The notes: generated by a model not told the origin, from the sequence alone. Positions 1-8,986 are shown, numbered from the stretch's first letter. The stretch is 64,000 nucleotides of DNA from Pseudolactococcus insecticola (GCF_011170065.1 NZ_BLLH01000004.1:62001-126000), one strand, 5' to 3'. Program-made: numbers and translations.

Positions 1-696
1 AAGCCCCGTCAGTCGTAGCGTGAGCGCAAAATAGTCCCCACTGCGCAGAAAAGTCCTGATGAAAAGGTAGTCATAGGCCTTGGTCGTCTTGCCGAGAAAG
101 CCATCCAGATACTTGCGACGCTTGGCGCTCTGACGCAGACCTTTGACGTCTGTAAACTGGCTAAAAATCTTCAAAATCGTGTTCTGACGAGCAGTTTCGT
201 AGCTGATCAGCTGCGACCAGTCGATCAGATTGTTTTTGATAAATGTCTGAGACTTTCTGACGAGCAAGCCATATTTGATGGCGACTAAACACAGCGCCCA
301 GATGATGCTGACGGGCAGACTTACTTGTGCAAGTGGGCTTAAAATCACGGCTAAAAACACCAGCAAAATCGCTGGCATGACAAGCGAGCTTTTCGCGCTA
401 CGCTTGAGATGTGACTGGACTGCTGCTTCTTTTGCAAGCAAAAACTGCTCATCTGCTGGCTCGACAAATGTCGCAAGACGTCCAAAAAATAACCCCATGA
501 TTGAGATCAATACAGCAAGAATGATGCCCGGCAACCAATGTTCAGGCAGCGTTTTGATGACAGCCGCATATTGATAGGCCAAAAAACCAATCAAAAACAT
601 GAGCACCAGCACAAAGTGATCGTTGAAAACGAAGCGCAGATACCGCAGATTTTGCGCGCGCCATTTGGCTTTTCGCGTGTCAAATAGCGTCTTCAT
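1..696 (-). CDS. ecsB: ABC transporter permease EcsB (3' end outside window)
   Basis: This is the membrane half of the Ecs ABC transporter, a family known to affect protein secretion and regulated proteolysis in Firmicutes. Read on the minus strand it opens MKTLFDTRKAKWRAQNLRYL and shows long hydrophobic segments, for example around residues 28-48 and near residue 100, separated by charged loops. The 232 codons visible are about the N-terminal half to two thirds of a normal EcsB, and the rest runs off the window edge. Its ATG overlaps the ecsA stop by four bases (ATGA), so the two are translationally coupled. The substrate of Ecs is not established, and the identity rests on the N-terminal pattern and the ecsA neighbour. 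Confidence 0.85.
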   Translation of the reverse strand, partial: MKTLFDTRKAKWRAQNLRYLRFVFNDHFVLVLMFLIGFLAYQYAAVIKTLPEHWLPGIILAVLISIMGLFFGRLATFVEPADEQFLLAKEAAVQSHLKRSAKSSLVMPAILLVFLAVILSPLAQVSLPVSIIWALCLVAIKYGLLVRKSQTFIKNNLIDWSQLISYETARQNTILKIFSQFTDVKGLRQSAKRRKYLDGFLGKTTKAYDYLFIRTFLRSGDYFALTLRLTGL

Positions 697-1433
697 GCCT
701 GCCAACTTTCCGTCTGAGTCAGAGCTAGGTAAATCTCATCTAGCGAAGCATCAGGCAGGTTGAACTTGGCACGCAACGCCGCAAGATCACCATCTGCTAT
801 GACTTGCCCCTCATGAAGAACGATAAATTTATCACAGAATTTTTCAGCGGTAGCAAGGATGTGCGTCGACATGAGGATGGATGCCCCCGTTTTTTTCATC
901 TCAAGCATGAGGGCAATCAGATCATTTATCGCAATCGGATCCAACCCCAAAAACGGCTCATCAATGATATAAAGTGACGGCTGCGTCAAGAAAGCACAGA
1001 TAATCATGACTTTTTGCTTCATGCCTTTTGAAAAGTTTGACGGAAACCAGTCAAGCTTGTCAGAAAGTCTGAACGTTTTGAGCAATTTTTCAGCGCGCGC
1101 CATCGCCGTTTCTTTGTCAATATCATAGGCAAGCGCCGTCACCTCAATATGTTCACGCAATGTCAACTCTTCATAAAGTGACGGCTGCTCTGGAATAAAG
1201 CCGATTTTCTTGCGGTAGCTTTCAGCGTCCTTTTGAATGCTCAGACCATCTATCAAAACTTGCCCTTGATACGGGGACAATAAGCCAATTATTTCTTGAA
1301 TCGTTGTTGACTTACCCGCACCATTTAGCCCGATAAGTCCAACTAATTCACCATTTTCAACTGTAAAATCAACATTTTTTAAGACCGTGTTACCAAAGTA
1401 ACCACCTGTTAGATTTTCTATTTTTAAGGTCAT
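693..1433 (-). CDS. ecsA: ABC transporter ATP-binding protein EcsA
   Basis: This is the ATPase of the Ecs transporter, which powers the membrane subunit EcsB encoded just downstream. The 246-residue protein has a Walker A box (GLNGAGKST, about residue 36), the signature NFSKGMKQK (about 132), a Walker B box (SLYIIDEPFLGLDP, about 153) and a switch histidine in STHIL. Its length is normal for the family. It is divergent from the HIT gene, a pairing conserved in Streptococcaceae and Bacillaceae. The gene ends in the first codon of ecsB. Confidence 0.92.
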   Translation of the reverse strand: MTLKIENLTGGYFGNTVLKNVDFTVENGELVGLIGLNGAGKSTTIQEIIGLLSPYQGQVLIDGLSIQKDAESYRKKIGFIPEQPSLYEELTLREHIEVTALAYDIDKETAMARAEKLLKTFRLSDKLDWFPSNFSKGMKQKVMIICAFLTQPSLYIIDEPFLGLDPIAINDLIALMLEMKKTGASILMSTHILATAEKFCDKFIVLHEGQVIADGDLAALRAKFNLPDASLDEIYLALTQTESWQA

Positions 1434-1501
1434 CTTTTCTCTTTCTTTGTGTAAAATGTTATAATGTTATTATATCAAAATATAGAAAAGAAACGGTGAT
1501 T

Positions 1502-1909
1502 ATGATGACAGACTGCATTTTCTGCAAGATCGTTGCAGGTGAGATTCCAAGCTACAAAATCTACGAGGATGATGATGTACTCGCTTTTCTTGACATCACA
1601 CAGACCACACCTGGCCACACCCTCGTCGTCCCTAAAACGCACGTCAGAAATGTCCTTGCCATGACACCCGAACAGGCTGGAAATCTATTTTCAAAAATCC
1701 CCGCCATCGCAAATCAGCTCACAGAAAAACTTGGCGCAAGTGGGCTGAATATCCTACAAAACAACGAAGCAATTGCGGGGCAAAGCGTTTTTCACGCCCA
1801 TGTCCACTTGATTCCACGCTATGATGATGATAGTGAAAAGAGTTTTAGCATCAACTTCACTGAAAATACACGTGACCTCACAGCCATTCAAGCCAAAATT
1901 ATTGGCTGA
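1502..1909 (+). CDS. hit: HIT family nucleotide-binding protein
   Basis: This is a histidine-triad hydrolase, a cytosolic enzyme family that acts on nucleoside phosphoramidates and adenylylated compounds. The protein begins with a zinc-type CIFCKI motif near residue 6 and carries the catalytic triad FHAHVHLIPR near residue 100. At about 135 residues it has the usual length. The frame opens with GTG at 1496, but ATG 1502 or 1505 fits better behind the AAAGAAACGG ribosome site. It is divergent from ecsAB, with the TATAAT-rich region between them serving both sides, and is followed after 24 bases by a small unknown gene. Confidence 0.92.
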   Translation: MMTDCIFCKIVAGEIPSYKIYEDDDVLAFLDITQTTPGHTLVVPKTHVRNVLAMTPEQAGNLFSKIPAIANQLTEKLGASGLNILQNNEAIAGQSVFHAHVHLIPRYDDDSEKSFSINFTENTRDLTAIQAKIIG

Positions 1910-1933
1910 CTTATCTAGATAAAGGAGGCAAAC

Positions 1934-2167
1934 ATGTCCATTATTGACTATTTTAAGGTCCTCACGACCATTGGACGAGACATCGCAAGCGAGTCTAACG
2001 ATGTCAAAAAAAAGCTTGATAACGTCAAGTTTGAGCTCGGCTATGCGAAAATCGTCGCAGCTGATATCCAAAAAGATGTCAAAGAATACCAGTTCCAAGC
2101 ACAGCCACGGATCGATGCCATCACCGAACTCTCGAGTAAAATCCAAAACGAGCTCTCATCAAAATGA
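1934..2167 (+). CDS. Small hypothetical protein, charged helix
   Basis: This is a 77-residue protein of unknown function. It has a very strong ribosome site (AAAGGAGG, 6 bases before ATG) and lies 24 bases after hit, so it is probably in the same transcript. The sequence begins MSIIDYFKVLTTIGRDIASE and continues as an amphipathic, lysine- and glutamate-rich helix with no cysteine, which suggests a small coiled-coil protein. There is no signal peptide or membrane segment. The end of the coding region forms the first arm of the terminator. Its reality is well supported by the ribosome site and terminator, but its role is unknown. Confidence 0.75.
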   Translation: MSIIDYFKVLTTIGRDIASESNDVKKKLDNVKFELGYAKIVAADIQKDVKEYQFQAQPRIDAITELSSKIQNELSSK

Positions 2168-2182
2168 GAACTCGTTTTTTTA
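2148..2182 (+). terminator. Terminator of the hit operon
   Basis: The arms ACGAGCTCTCAT and ATGAGAACTCGT pair across a short CAAA loop and are followed by seven Ts. The 5' arm lies inside the last codons of the 77-residue gene. Confidence 0.9.
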
Positions 2183-2185
2183 TTT

Positions 2186-2482
2186 TCAAACCTCTGTTAT
2201 CGCAAGTCGTCCAGGCATGAAAAACTTGAGAAAGAGAAACAAACCTGCCTGCACAGCACGATTTGAGTTTGGCGTGATTTTGATTGCCTGTGACTCAGCT
2301 CTGACCGTATAGCTATCAGACTTCATAGAGACTAACTTCGCCGTCACAACGTCCCTTGCAGCGACCTCAAGCGTCTTAGACTCGTCTTCTGACAGACTCA
2401 AAACCTTCTCACCATTGACAAAAATCAGCAAAGGACTCCCCACAGCGTAAAATCCCGTATCTCGTGTGATCGCCATCTTCAT
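2186..2482 (-). CDS. Hypothetical protein (98 aa)
   Basis: I do not recognise this protein. The start was set at ATG 2482 because GGGGGAGG lies nine bases upstream; the longer open frame to 2596 has no such site and overlaps the upstream gene. The sequence (MKMAITRDTGFYAVGSPLLI and onward) is rich in beta-type alternation, with a hydrophobic stretch LFLFLKFFMPG near the C-terminus, so it may touch the membrane. Its ATG overlaps the stop of the upstream membrane-protein gene by four bases, so the two genes form a coupled pair. Confidence 0.65.
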   Translation of the reverse strand: MKMAITRDTGFYAVGSPLLIFVNGEKVLSLSEDESKTLEVAARDVVTAKLVSMKSDSYTVRAESQAIKITPNSNRAVQAGLFLFLKFFMPGRLAITEV

Positions 2483-2793
2483 GCGAACTTCCTCCCCCAA
2501 AAGCCACCTACCGCCTGCGTCACGGTCACAGCACTTAGGAAAAATGCGAGCGACAAACCATTTTGGATGTAGAAAAACGTTTTGGTTGAAAACCACAGCA
2601 CCAAAATCACAAACACCAGACCAAGATTTGCTGCTATCATCTCATGTGTTTTTTGATTTTTCAGCAACCAAAAACTTAACGCGAACAAGGCGACACCAAG
2701 CATATGTACCCCAAAAATCATCCAATGCAACTGTTGAAAGACATATAACACAGCAAACACCGCCGTCAGATAAGACCAGATAAACTTCACCAT
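2479..2793 (-). CDS. Small membrane protein, three to four TM segments
   Basis: This 104-residue hydrophobic protein has no recognised family. Membrane segments can be seen near residues 4-20, 27-45, 54-72 and 78-95, separated by short loops such as LLKNQKTHEM. It is preceded by a good promoter (TTGACT-17-TATGAT, 2818-2846) and is coupled through an ATGA overlap to a 98-residue gene. The two probably function together. No catalytic motif is visible. Confidence 0.6.
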   Translation of the reverse strand: MVKFIWSYLTAVFAVLYVFQQLHWMIFGVHMLGVALFALSFWLLKNQKTHEMIAANLGLVFVILVLWFSTKTFFYIQNGLSLAFFLSAVTVTQAVGGFWGRKFA

Positions 2794-2817
2794 AATATAA
2801 CACCTCTCTTTAACTAT

Positions 2818-2846
2818 ATCATAGCAAAATAGTGATGTTTAGTCAA
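2818..2846 (-). promoter_or_regulatory. Promoter for the 2793-2186 gene pair
   Basis: Read on the minus strand, TTGACT (2841-2846) and TATGAT (2818-2823) are separated by 17 bases. They lie about 25 bases before the start codon. Confidence 0.7.
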
Positions 2847-2900
2847 ATTTGTCAGGATTAAATAACACAAAAACAAATTAACGATTTATTATAGCTGATT

Positions 2901-3185
2901 TTAACGTTTATAAACATCCCGCCGATGACCAATCTCAAGAATTAATATCAAAATCTCTTTTTCATTTATGTCCGCAATCAACCGATAGTTACCGATGCGA
3001 TAACGCCAAGCACCACTTCTATCTGCAACCAAACCCTTGCCATGTTGCCGTGGATTATCAGTCCCAACTAGATTTTTACTGATCCATGCCATGATTTGAC
3101 GTGACACAGACTTATCTAGTTTTTTAAGCGCTTTTTGTGCACCGACTTCATAGCGAACTTTATAGCCGCTTGATTTGTCATTCAA
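2901..3185 (-). CDS. RelE/ParE-superfamily toxin
   Basis: This is the probable toxin of a type II toxin-antitoxin pair. RelE-like toxins are ribosome-dependent mRNA nucleases, while ParE-like ones act on gyrase; the sequence alone does not settle which applies here. The 94-residue protein shows the RelE-fold pattern: YEVGAQKALKKLDKSVSRQI at the N-terminus, then GAWRYRIGNYRLIADI and a C-terminal EIGHRRDVYKR with basic and histidine residues typical of the active site. It follows the antitoxin with a four-base overlap, the classical antitoxin-first order. The length is normal. Confidence 0.85.
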   Translation of the reverse strand: MNDKSSGYKVRYEVGAQKALKKLDKSVSRQIMAWISKNLVGTDNPRQHGKGLVADRSGAWRYRIGNYRLIADINEKEILILILEIGHRRDVYKR

Positions 3186-3403
3186 AGACCAAGCTCCCGC
3201 ATCATGTCATCGTGAGAAATGTCCTCAGGCGTTTCAGAGTGGCTTGCCATAGCTTTGCTATATACAGCCATGTCAATATCATTTTCTATTTTTTCAAGCG
3301 CCAGCTCTCTTAAAAAATCGCTGGTATTTTTAGCATGCACTTTCGCGTATTCTCTGATCACCATCGCTTCAGCATCCGTCACACGCAATGAAATAGTTGT
3401 CAT
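3182..3403 (-). CDS. RelB/DUF6290-type antitoxin
   Basis: This is the antitoxin partner of the RelE-like toxin and probably the repressor of the pair. The N-terminus MTTISLRVTDAEAMVIREYA is a ribbon-helix-helix DNA-binding segment, and the acidic C-terminus should wrap the toxin. The start at 3403 was chosen because GGAGG lies nine bases upstream; the longer frame to 3463 crosses the promoter. A palindrome over its -10 box is the likely operator, which fits the autorepression known for this family. Confidence 0.85.
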   Translation of the reverse strand: MTTISLRVTDAEAMVIREYAKVHAKNTSDFLRELALEKIENDIDMAVYSKAMASHSETPEDISHDDMMRELGL

Positions 3404-3421
3404 CTTGCATCCTCCTATATG

Positions 3422-3439
3422 TAATACAGTTGTATTATA
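3422..3439 (-). promoter_or_regulatory. Toxin-antitoxin operator over the -10 box
   Basis: A perfect inverted repeat, TAATACA-GT-TGTATTA (3422-3437), overlaps the minus-strand -10 box TATAAT (3434-3439), 20-30 bases before the antitoxin start. A second perfect palindrome, GCACAATTGTGC, lies at 3476-3487. Ribbon-helix-helix antitoxins bind such sites, but the assignment is inferred from position and symmetry. Confidence 0.65.
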
Positions 3440-3492
3440 CCATAAAACTACTATCTGGCACAATAAAAAATACTAGCACAATTGTGCATACA

Positions 3493-3526
3493 CAAAAAAA
3501 AGCCGTCCCAAAGGACGACTTTTTAT
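3493..3526 (-). terminator. Terminator after rplA
   Basis: On the minus strand AAAAGTCGTCC pairs with GGACGGCTTTT across a TTTG loop, followed by a T-run. It closes the rplK-rplA transcript. Confidence 0.88.
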
Positions 3527-3542
3527 CTCATACAGCCCAAAC

Positions 3543-4229
3543 TTAAAAGTTAGGATCAACCTTGATACCAGGTCCGAAAGTTGTTGTGATTGTCAAGCTT
3601 TCGATGTATGTTCCTTTTGCAGTTGCTGGTTTAGCAGCAGCGATAACGTTGTTGATTGCTTGGAAGTTTTCGAGCAATTTGTCAGCGTCAAATGATACTT
3701 TCCCGATAGCAACGTGTACGATACCAGCTTTTTCAGCACGGTAAGTCACTTTACCAGCTTTAACTTCTTCAACTGCTTTAGTCACGTCCATCGTCACTGT
3801 ACCAGTTTTAGGGTTAGGCATGAGGTTACGTGGGCCAAGCACACGACCAAGACGACCAACAACAGCCATCATGTCAGGTGTTGCAACGACAACGTCGAAG
3901 TCAAACCAGCCACCGTTGATTTTGTCAACGTATTCCATTTCACCAACGTAGTCAGCGCCTGCAGCTTTAGCTTCTTCAGCTTTTTCGCCTTTAGCAAAAA
4001 CCAAGACTTTAGCTGTTTTACCAGTTCCGTTTGGCAATACCATTGCGCCACGGATTTGTTGGTCAGCTTTTTTCACGTCGATGTTAAGGTTGTATGCTAC
4101 TTCAACAGTCGCGTCAAATTTTGCGAAGTTTGTATCTTTAGCAAGTGCAACAGCTTCTTGTGCTGTGTAAAGTTTAGTTGCGTCTACTTTTTCCAAAGCT
4201 GCACGCAATTGTTTGCTTTTTTTAGCCAT
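3543..4229 (-). CDS. rplA: 50S ribosomal protein L1
   Basis: L1 binds the L1 stalk of 23S rRNA, helps release E-site tRNA, and in many bacteria represses its own operon by binding the mRNA leader. The 228-residue protein begins [16 protein letters not shown], and the conserved [20 protein letters not shown] segment lies near residue 125. The start at 4229 was chosen from the AGGAG site ahead of it; the longer frame to 4268 adds non-conserved residues. It is the second gene of the rplK-rplA operon, 149 bases after rplK. Confidence 0.97.
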   Translation of the reverse strand: MAKKSKQLRAALEKVDATKLYTAQEAVALAKDTNFAKFDATVEVAYNLNIDVKKADQQIRGAMVLPNGTGKTAKVLVFAKGEKAEEAKAAGADYVGEMEYVDKINGGWFDFDVVVATPDMMAVVGRLGRVLGPRNLMPNPKTGTVTMDVTKAVEEVKAGKVTYRAEKAGIVHVAIGKVSFDADKLLENFQAINNVIAAAKPATAKGTYIESLTITTTFGPGIKVDPNF

Positions 4230-4378
4230 TATTAAAATTCTCCTTGTGGTATTAACGATTGCAAGCAATCTTCCACCGCTTCATCTTGTCGATTGGGTGG
4301 TTTACATATCTCAGACTCACATCTGAAATCAGTCATTTTTGACACCTCTAACGCTAAAAGTTAGAGACATCTCAAAAA
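4230..4378 (-). other. rplK-rplA intergenic spacer with inverted repeats
   Basis: This spacer is 149 bases, long for this operon. It holds a small stem GATTGC-AA-GCAATC at about 4255-4268, and TCTAAC/GTTAGA arms at about 4350-4366. Neither has a T-run on the minus strand, so they are not terminators. A role in mRNA processing or attenuation is possible but unproven. Confidence 0.4.
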
Positions 4379-4804
4379 TTAACCTTCGACAACAAAGCCC
4401 ATAGAACGTGCTGTTCCTTCGATCATGCGCATAGCACTTTCGACAGATGAGGCGTTTAGGTCTTCCATTTTAGTTTCAGCGATTTGTTGTACTTGAGCTT
4501 TGGTAACAGTTGCCACTTTAACAGTGTTTGGTGTACCTGACCCTTTTTCAACGCCAGCTGCTTTTTTGAGCAATACTGCTGCTGGTGGTGTTTTAGTTAC
4601 GAAAGTAAATGATTTATCTTCATAAACTGAAATAACAACTGGGATGATCATGCCAGCTTGGTCAGCTGTACGCGCGTTAAATTCTTTTGTGAATCCCATG
4701 ATGTTGATCCCTGCTTGACCAAGTGCTGGTCCTACTGGGGGAGCTGGTGTTGCTTTTCCGGCTGGAATTTGCAATTTGACAATGTTTTGTACTTCTTTAG
4801 CCAC
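4379..4804 (-). CDS. rplK: 50S ribosomal protein L11
   Basis: L11 forms part of the GTPase-associated centre of the ribosome and is needed for RelA activation. The 141-residue protein has the proline-rich linker [20 protein letters not shown] near residue 12 and [17 protein letters not shown] near residue 70, both typical of the family. It starts with GTG behind a strong TAGGAGG site. A perfect-spacing promoter and an L1-site-like leader precede it. Confidence 0.97.
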   Translation of the reverse strand: MAKEVQNIVKLQIPAGKATPAPPVGPALGQAGINIMGFTKEFNARTADQAGMIIPVVISVYEDKSFTFVTKTPPAAVLLKKAAGVEKGSGTPNTVKVATVTKAQVQQIAETKMEDLNASSVESAMRMIEGTARSMGFVVEG

Positions 4805-4875
4805 GATAATTTCCTCCTATTGATTGATTTCGATGTGAAATCTCTTCTCGTGATGTGGTTTAATGGACGATATGC

Positions 4876-4883
4876 CCTCCCAC
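4876..4883 (-). promoter_or_regulatory. Candidate L1-binding site in the rplK leader
   Basis: The transcribed leader contains GTGGGAGG, which matches the conserved strand of the L1 site in 23S rRNA. It is flanked by two copies of GGGCATATCG (about 4868-4877 and 4884-4893). L1 feedback on the L11-L1 operon is known in other bacteria. Here the site is inferred from the motif and its place, and the full two-stem fold was not confirmed. Confidence 0.5.
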
Positions 4884-4917
4884 GCGATATGCCCATATTC
4901 ATGAAACATACCTTACT

Positions 4918-4946
4918 ATCATACCCTTATTTGACGTGTTTGTCAA
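4918..4946 (-). promoter_or_regulatory. rplK-rplA promoter
   Basis: On the minus strand TTGACA (4941-4946) and TATGAT (4918-4923) are separated by exactly 17 bases. The resulting leader is about 107 bases long. Confidence 0.88.
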
Positions 4947-4961
4947 GTCCTTCATCTGAGT

Positions 4962-4990
4962 AAAAAATCGCATGGCTTTCCACCATACGA
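4962..4990 (-). terminator. Terminator after the Fic toxin gene
   Basis: On the minus strand TCGTATGG pairs with CCATGCGA (one G-T pair) and is followed by TTTTTT. It lies immediately after the fic stop codon. Confidence 0.85.
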
Positions 4991-4993
4991 ATT

Positions 4994-5608
4994 TTATTCA
5001 GCATTTTCGAGAATCTTATCAAATAACTGTTCCAGCTTTTTCGTATCACTGTAAACAGTTCCATCCATATAAAGATTATAAATTTCATCATCGGATTCTA
5101 GTTTAATTTGTGCTTTATACCCTTTTTCCAGTGCCAACACACGAACGACTTCCCGCTGTGTTCGACCGTTTCCCTCTCTAAATGGGTGTAGATAATTTTG
5201 GTTATCCAAAATCAATGCAAGATGCCTAATAACGTCATCTCTCGTCTGTGCATTTTGATGATAATCTTTGAGCAGTGAATTCATATATATTTCTGCAGAA
5301 CCAAATGCTTGCATAGCCATAAAATTATTCCCACTCTTAGAAATATTTACTTCTCGATATTGACCTGCCCACCAATACAAATCTTGAAAAATATACTGAT
5401 GTATAGCTAAAATATCTTTCATACTCTGAACCTTGATAGGAAAAATATCTAATTCCAACAAGCGCATACTCACAAGTTCATACTCTTTTTCCCGTGCTTT
5501 ATGCACATCTTGTATATCAAACTTATTGATGAGCACTGAAGAATTCGGGTAGGTATATTTATTATCAGGGTCAACATACTGATAAGAACTGTATTCTTTT
5601 TTAGGCAT
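4994..5608 (-). CDS. Fic family toxin (AMP-transferase), class I type
   Basis: Fic enzymes transfer AMP from ATP to target proteins, and class I Fic toxins are held inactive by a small separate antitoxin. The active-site motif HPFREGNGRTQR lies near residue 145 of 204, and a typical Fic helical core surrounds it. The start at ATG 5608 overlaps the antitoxin stop by eight bases and has GAAAAGG ahead of it; the frame extends to a TTG at 5632 without a better site. Together with the preceding gene it resembles VbhT/VbhA-type modules. The target is not known; gyrase and topoisomerase IV are targets of related toxins. Confidence 0.88.
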   Translation of the reverse strand: MPKKEYSSYQYVDPDNKYTYPNSSVLINKFDIQDVHKAREKEYELVSMRLLELDIFPIKVQSMKDILAIHQYIFQDLYWWAGQYREVNISKSGNNFMAMQAFGSAEIYMNSLLKDYHQNAQTRDDVIRHLALILDNQNYLHPFREGNGRTQREVVRVLALEKGYKAQIKLESDDEIYNLYMDGTVYSDTKKLEQLFDKILENAE

Positions 5609-5789
5609 TGACAGCGCCTTTTCTAAGTTCAATCATTCGTAGCCTCATCTTCTCGATAAAGGCTACTTTCGGCTGCCACCCTTCAATCATGTTTGAACTT
5701 ACTGCATACCACACGGCTTCAAAATCTGGGCGATTATCAAACTTTACGCCCATAATCGTCATTTCTTGTTTATTCACGTCTAAAGTCAT
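5601..5789 (-). CDS. Fic antitoxin (VbhA-like)
   Basis: This 62-residue protein is encoded directly before the Fic gene. It contains SSNMIEGW near residue 31, which fits the inhibitory Fic motif (S/T)xxxE(G/N). The glutamate of that motif is known to block the ATP site of class I Fic proteins. A strong GAGGAGGGGG site precedes its ATG, and a TATAAT box lies at 5821-5826. The eight-base overlap with fic gives tight coupling, as expected of a toxin-antitoxin pair. The assignment is from motif and position. Confidence 0.85.
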   Translation of the reverse strand: MTLDVNKQEMTIMGVKFDNRPDFEAVWYAVSSNMIEGWQPKVAFIEKMRLRMIELRKGAVNA

Positions 5790-5855
5790 TTAAATCCCCC
5801 TCCTCACTTCAATTACTTATATTATACCATTTAAAGTTATGTTCCCACACACGCT

Positions 5856-8800
5856 TCACTGTTTCCGCAATGGCAAAATATCGGTTTCAACCATTACCTT
5901 CAAAGCGCGGCGAATTTCTGGTTTGTACTTCAGCTTACTGACTGAATCTAGCGACTGTTCCTTATAAACAAGATAGTCGCCAGAGTCTACCACGGCATCT
6001 TCCCCGTTTTGCTTGGTGTCGCTATCTAGGTTAGCCCGCCAGTTTCTTGTCGCAAATGCTAAGTTATCATAGGACACCTGCCAGTCTGCTACAAACTTTT
6101 TCAAGCGTTCATGGATGGTCTGATCCACGATTTCATCCATCAGCTGACTCACTTGCTTGCCACGGTAGTTTTCAGGATCCATCTTGATGGCAAACCACAG
6201 ATCACGCATGATTTTCCCGAGCTTAGGATTTGTCTTACTTAGCTGCGTGATATAGGTGTCAATCTTCGCTTCATCCTTTGACCCAGGCTGATAAGCGTCA
6301 GGCTGGTTGGTCGGGATAAAGGCCTGGATCACGTCCATAATAAACTGATGATTGATGGTATTCTCACTGACTTGGCGCAGTTCATATGCCACGTCAATCT
6401 CAATGCCATCATCACCCCCGCCACCATCGCCTTTGCGCCGTTTCAGCTCTTCGATAACATTGGCATACTTGCCGTTATAGGCTTCAAGCTCGTCATTTGC
6501 GATGTGAAACTCGGCTTCATAGGTGTTATTATCAAACTCCGTGTAGATCATGGCGAGTGACAGGGCTTTATCCACAGTTTGGAAGGCTTTGGCAAATAGT
6601 TGCAGGGCTTCGCTCGACGTTGTATCGCTGATTTCGATGTCATTGGGCACTAGTGCCTGTTTGCGCAAGCCGCTAATCGCCTGCGTCAGGCCTTTTTTAG
6701 CCTCAGCCCAGACAGGTGCCAAGACAAAGTTTTCACCGCCATTGGAATACATCAGCAGGGCACTTTTTACCGCCCGCTCAAAGCGTTTCGGCGTTTGAAA
6801 CGTCACGACTTGCCCATAGCGCTTATAAGTATCAAAGATACGGTTGGTCCGGCTAAAAGCCTGTATCAAATCCTGCGGTGGCATGGGCGTTCTGTCGATA
6901 AACAGCGTTGACAGACACGGCGCATCAAATCCCGTTAGCAAGCGGTCAACCACGATGACAAGGTCCAGCTGATTGTCACGGCGCTGATAGATTTCTTTCT
7001 TGCGTGCCAGCCGGTCATTGATGTCAGCGTTATAGGCCCGCAACTCCTCAATCGTGAAATTTTTGTTATAGGTCTCGTTATAGTCCTTGATAGATGCTTT
7101 CATGGCGTCTTGATTTTTAGTCGAGTCTGCTTCATTTTCACTGACTGAGTAGGTAATGGCAAACTTGGGAAAGTCAGGGACGATCTTACGTGTCCGCTCA
7201 GCAATCTCGACATCCTCAAGCTCGTTGTTTTTCAGCGCTTTAAACAAGTTGTAGTATTGCTGCGCTTTTGCGATGCTTTGCGTCGTGAGGATAGCCGTGT
7301 AGGTCGCACCAGCACTCGCACCAGGGTTGTCAAAGCCTAGTTTATTGCGTGATTGATTCACGATAAACTCGACAACTTGCTTCATATGCGCCTCATCGTC
7401 ATAGAGCGACGCTGGTAGCATGGCTTCTTTTTCTTCGTCGTCCATGGCAAGCATGAGCTCACGCGCCTTTTTTTCGTCTGTTTTAGGCTTCGCCATCAAC
7501 AGCTTGATGACCGCATCGTTGATACTATCTTTGTCAATGGTTGACTGATAGTCGACGAGAAAACCTAGTACCGCACTGTCGTGGATGGCTTCTTTTACCG
7601 TGTACTCGTGTAGCCGCTCGCCGTACTGTGCTTGCGTCGTCACTTGCAAGCCACCTTTTGCCGTTTTGTTATTTTCTGCAAAGATGGGTGTGCCTGTAAA
7701 GCCGTACCAGAGCGACTTAGGGAAAAACTTCTTGATCTCAGACATTTTTGGCATGCTGACAGCACGGTGGGCCTCGTCAACGACAAATGCCAGATTGAGA
7801 TTGCGGATTTTTTGCCATTTTGGCGTGTCCGTCTTCCCGTCCGCCCGTTTCATGACGTGGTTTAGCTTTTGGATAGTTGTCACGATCACAGAGCGGTCAT
7901 TACTCGATAGATGCCGCACCAGCTCCGTGACATTTCCCGTTTCGTCGATGTCAAAGGTGTCATTTTCAGAGTAGGACTTGAAACTCGCCGATGTCTGCTG
8001 GTCTAGGTCCACTCGGTCAATGACGAAAATGGTTTTGTCGATACTCGGGATTTGCAGGAGATTACGCGCGACTTTGTAGCTCGTCAGTGTCTTTCCTGAG
8101 CCCGTCGTGTGCCAGACATAGCCCGACTGACGGTTACGGCTCGCTTCTTTGACGGCTTCAATGGCGTGAATCTGATAAGGCCGCAGCAAGATAAGCGCTT
8201 GTTTGTCGTTATCTATCACCGAATACTGCCCGACAAGCAAGTGCGCCTGCGGGATAGATAATACGGCGTCAGAAAAGGCAAACAGGTCGTTCACTGGGCG
8301 GTTTTTCTTATCGACCCAAGTCGATAGAAACTTCTCGTTTAGATGGCGTTCATCGGCGGCTGCGATATAGCGTGTGTCTGTCCCGTTTGAGACGACAAAC
8401 ATCTGTAAGGTCGAGTAAATACCTGAAAACTTATCCTCATGCAGGTATTTTTTGATCTGACGAAAGGCGTCCATAAAGGGATGATTGCGGTTTTTCAGCT
8501 CGATATGGATCATGGGCAGGCCGTTGATGAGCAAGGTCACATCCAGCCTGCGGTCTTGGTCGTCCACTGATGCACGATCACGCTCGACCTGATTGACGAC
8601 TTCATAGCTTGAGATACCGCCCGCAATGTCGTTGTTGTTGATGACGGTCAGCATGACTTTGCCAAGCGTGGCATCCTCACGTTGTACATAGACCTTAGCA
8701 ACGCCGTTTTCACCAGCAAGCCATTTCGCTGCATCAAAATAACTCGGAAAGCTTAGCGTGTTTTTGATCTGACGAAATTCGGACTCTGTCAGCATGACAC

Positions 8801-8966
8801 CGTTCAGATGCTCCGTGTTGTTTTGTTCGATCTTTTGCTTGAGATTGGCCCACAGGTCGTCCTCCGTGCGCAAGTCCGGTCGGTAGGTCCACTGTGACAC
8901 ACCAAGTTCGAGACTTTCAATCAGTGTCTGCTCTAACTCGGCTTCGCTTGTATAGTTGATTGGCAA
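5856..8966 (-). CDS. hsdR: Type I restriction enzyme R subunit HsdR
   Basis: This is the motor and nuclease subunit of a type I restriction system, which translocates DNA and cuts unmodified DNA far from the recognition site. The 1036-residue protein has a PD-(D/E)xK-type nuclease segment ([19 protein letters not shown], about 142-160), then superfamily 2 helicase motifs: HTTGSGKT (about 284), VVDEAHR (about 389), GFTGTP (about 416) and QAFSRTNR (about 705). It starts with TTG behind a strong AGGAGGG site. It is the last gene of the hsdM-fic-hsdS-hsdR run, 20 bases after hsdS. It looks complete and active. Confidence 0.95.
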   Translation of the reverse strand: MPINYTSEAELEQTLIESLELGVSQWTYRPDLRTEDDLWANLKQKIEQNNTEHLNGVMLTESEFRQIKNTLSFPSYFDAAKWLAGENGVAKVYVQREDATLGKVMLTVINNNDIAGGISSYEVVNQVERDRASVDDQDRRLDVTLLINGLPMIHIELKNRNHPFMDAFRQIKKYLHEDKFSGIYSTLQMFVVSNGTDTRYIAAADERHLNEKFLSTWVDKKNRPVNDLFAFSDAVLSIPQAHLLVGQYSVIDNDKQALILLRPYQIHAIEAVKEASRNRQSGYVWHTTGSGKTLTSYKVARNLLQIPSIDKTIFVIDRVDLDQQTSASFKSYSENDTFDIDETGNVTELVRHLSSNDRSVIVTTIQKLNHVMKRADGKTDTPKWQKIRNLNLAFVVDEAHRAVSMPKMSEIKKFFPKSLWYGFTGTPIFAENNKTAKGGLQVTTQAQYGERLHEYTVKEAIHDSAVLGFLVDYQSTIDKDSINDAVIKLLMAKPKTDEKKARELMLAMDDEEKEAMLPASLYDDEAHMKQVVEFIVNQSRNKLGFDNPGASAGATYTAILTTQSIAKAQQYYNLFKALKNNELEDVEIAERTRKIVPDFPKFAITYSVSENEADSTKNQDAMKASIKDYNETYNKNFTIEELRAYNADINDRLARKKEIYQRRDNQLDLVIVVDRLLTGFDAPCLSTLFIDRTPMPPQDLIQAFSRTNRIFDTYKRYGQVVTFQTPKRFERAVKSALLMYSNGGENFVLAPVWAEAKKGLTQAISGLRKQALVPNDIEISDTTSSEALQLFAKAFQTVDKALSLAMIYTEFDNNTYEAEFHIANDELEAYNGKYANVIEELKRRKGDGGGGDDGIEIDVAYELRQVSENTINHQFIMDVIQAFIPTNQPDAYQPGSKDEAKIDTYITQLSKTNPKLGKIMRDLWFAIKMDPENYRGKQVSQLMDEIVDQTIHERLKKFVADWQVSYDNLAFATRNWRANLDSDTKQNGEDAVVDSGDYLVYKEQSLDSVSKLKYKPEIRRALKVMVETDILPLRKQ

Positions 8967-8986
8967 TTAAGCGCCCTCCTTTCGTG

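Noticed and set aside
1754-2146. Open frame of 130 codons on the minus strand opposite hit and the 77-residue gene
   Set aside because: It crosses two well-supported plus-strand genes with strong ribosome sites and has no start signal.
3714-4235. Open frame of 173 codons on the plus strand opposite rplA
   Set aside because: It is rich in Cys, His and Phe, has no ribosome site, and mirrors the conserved L1 gene.
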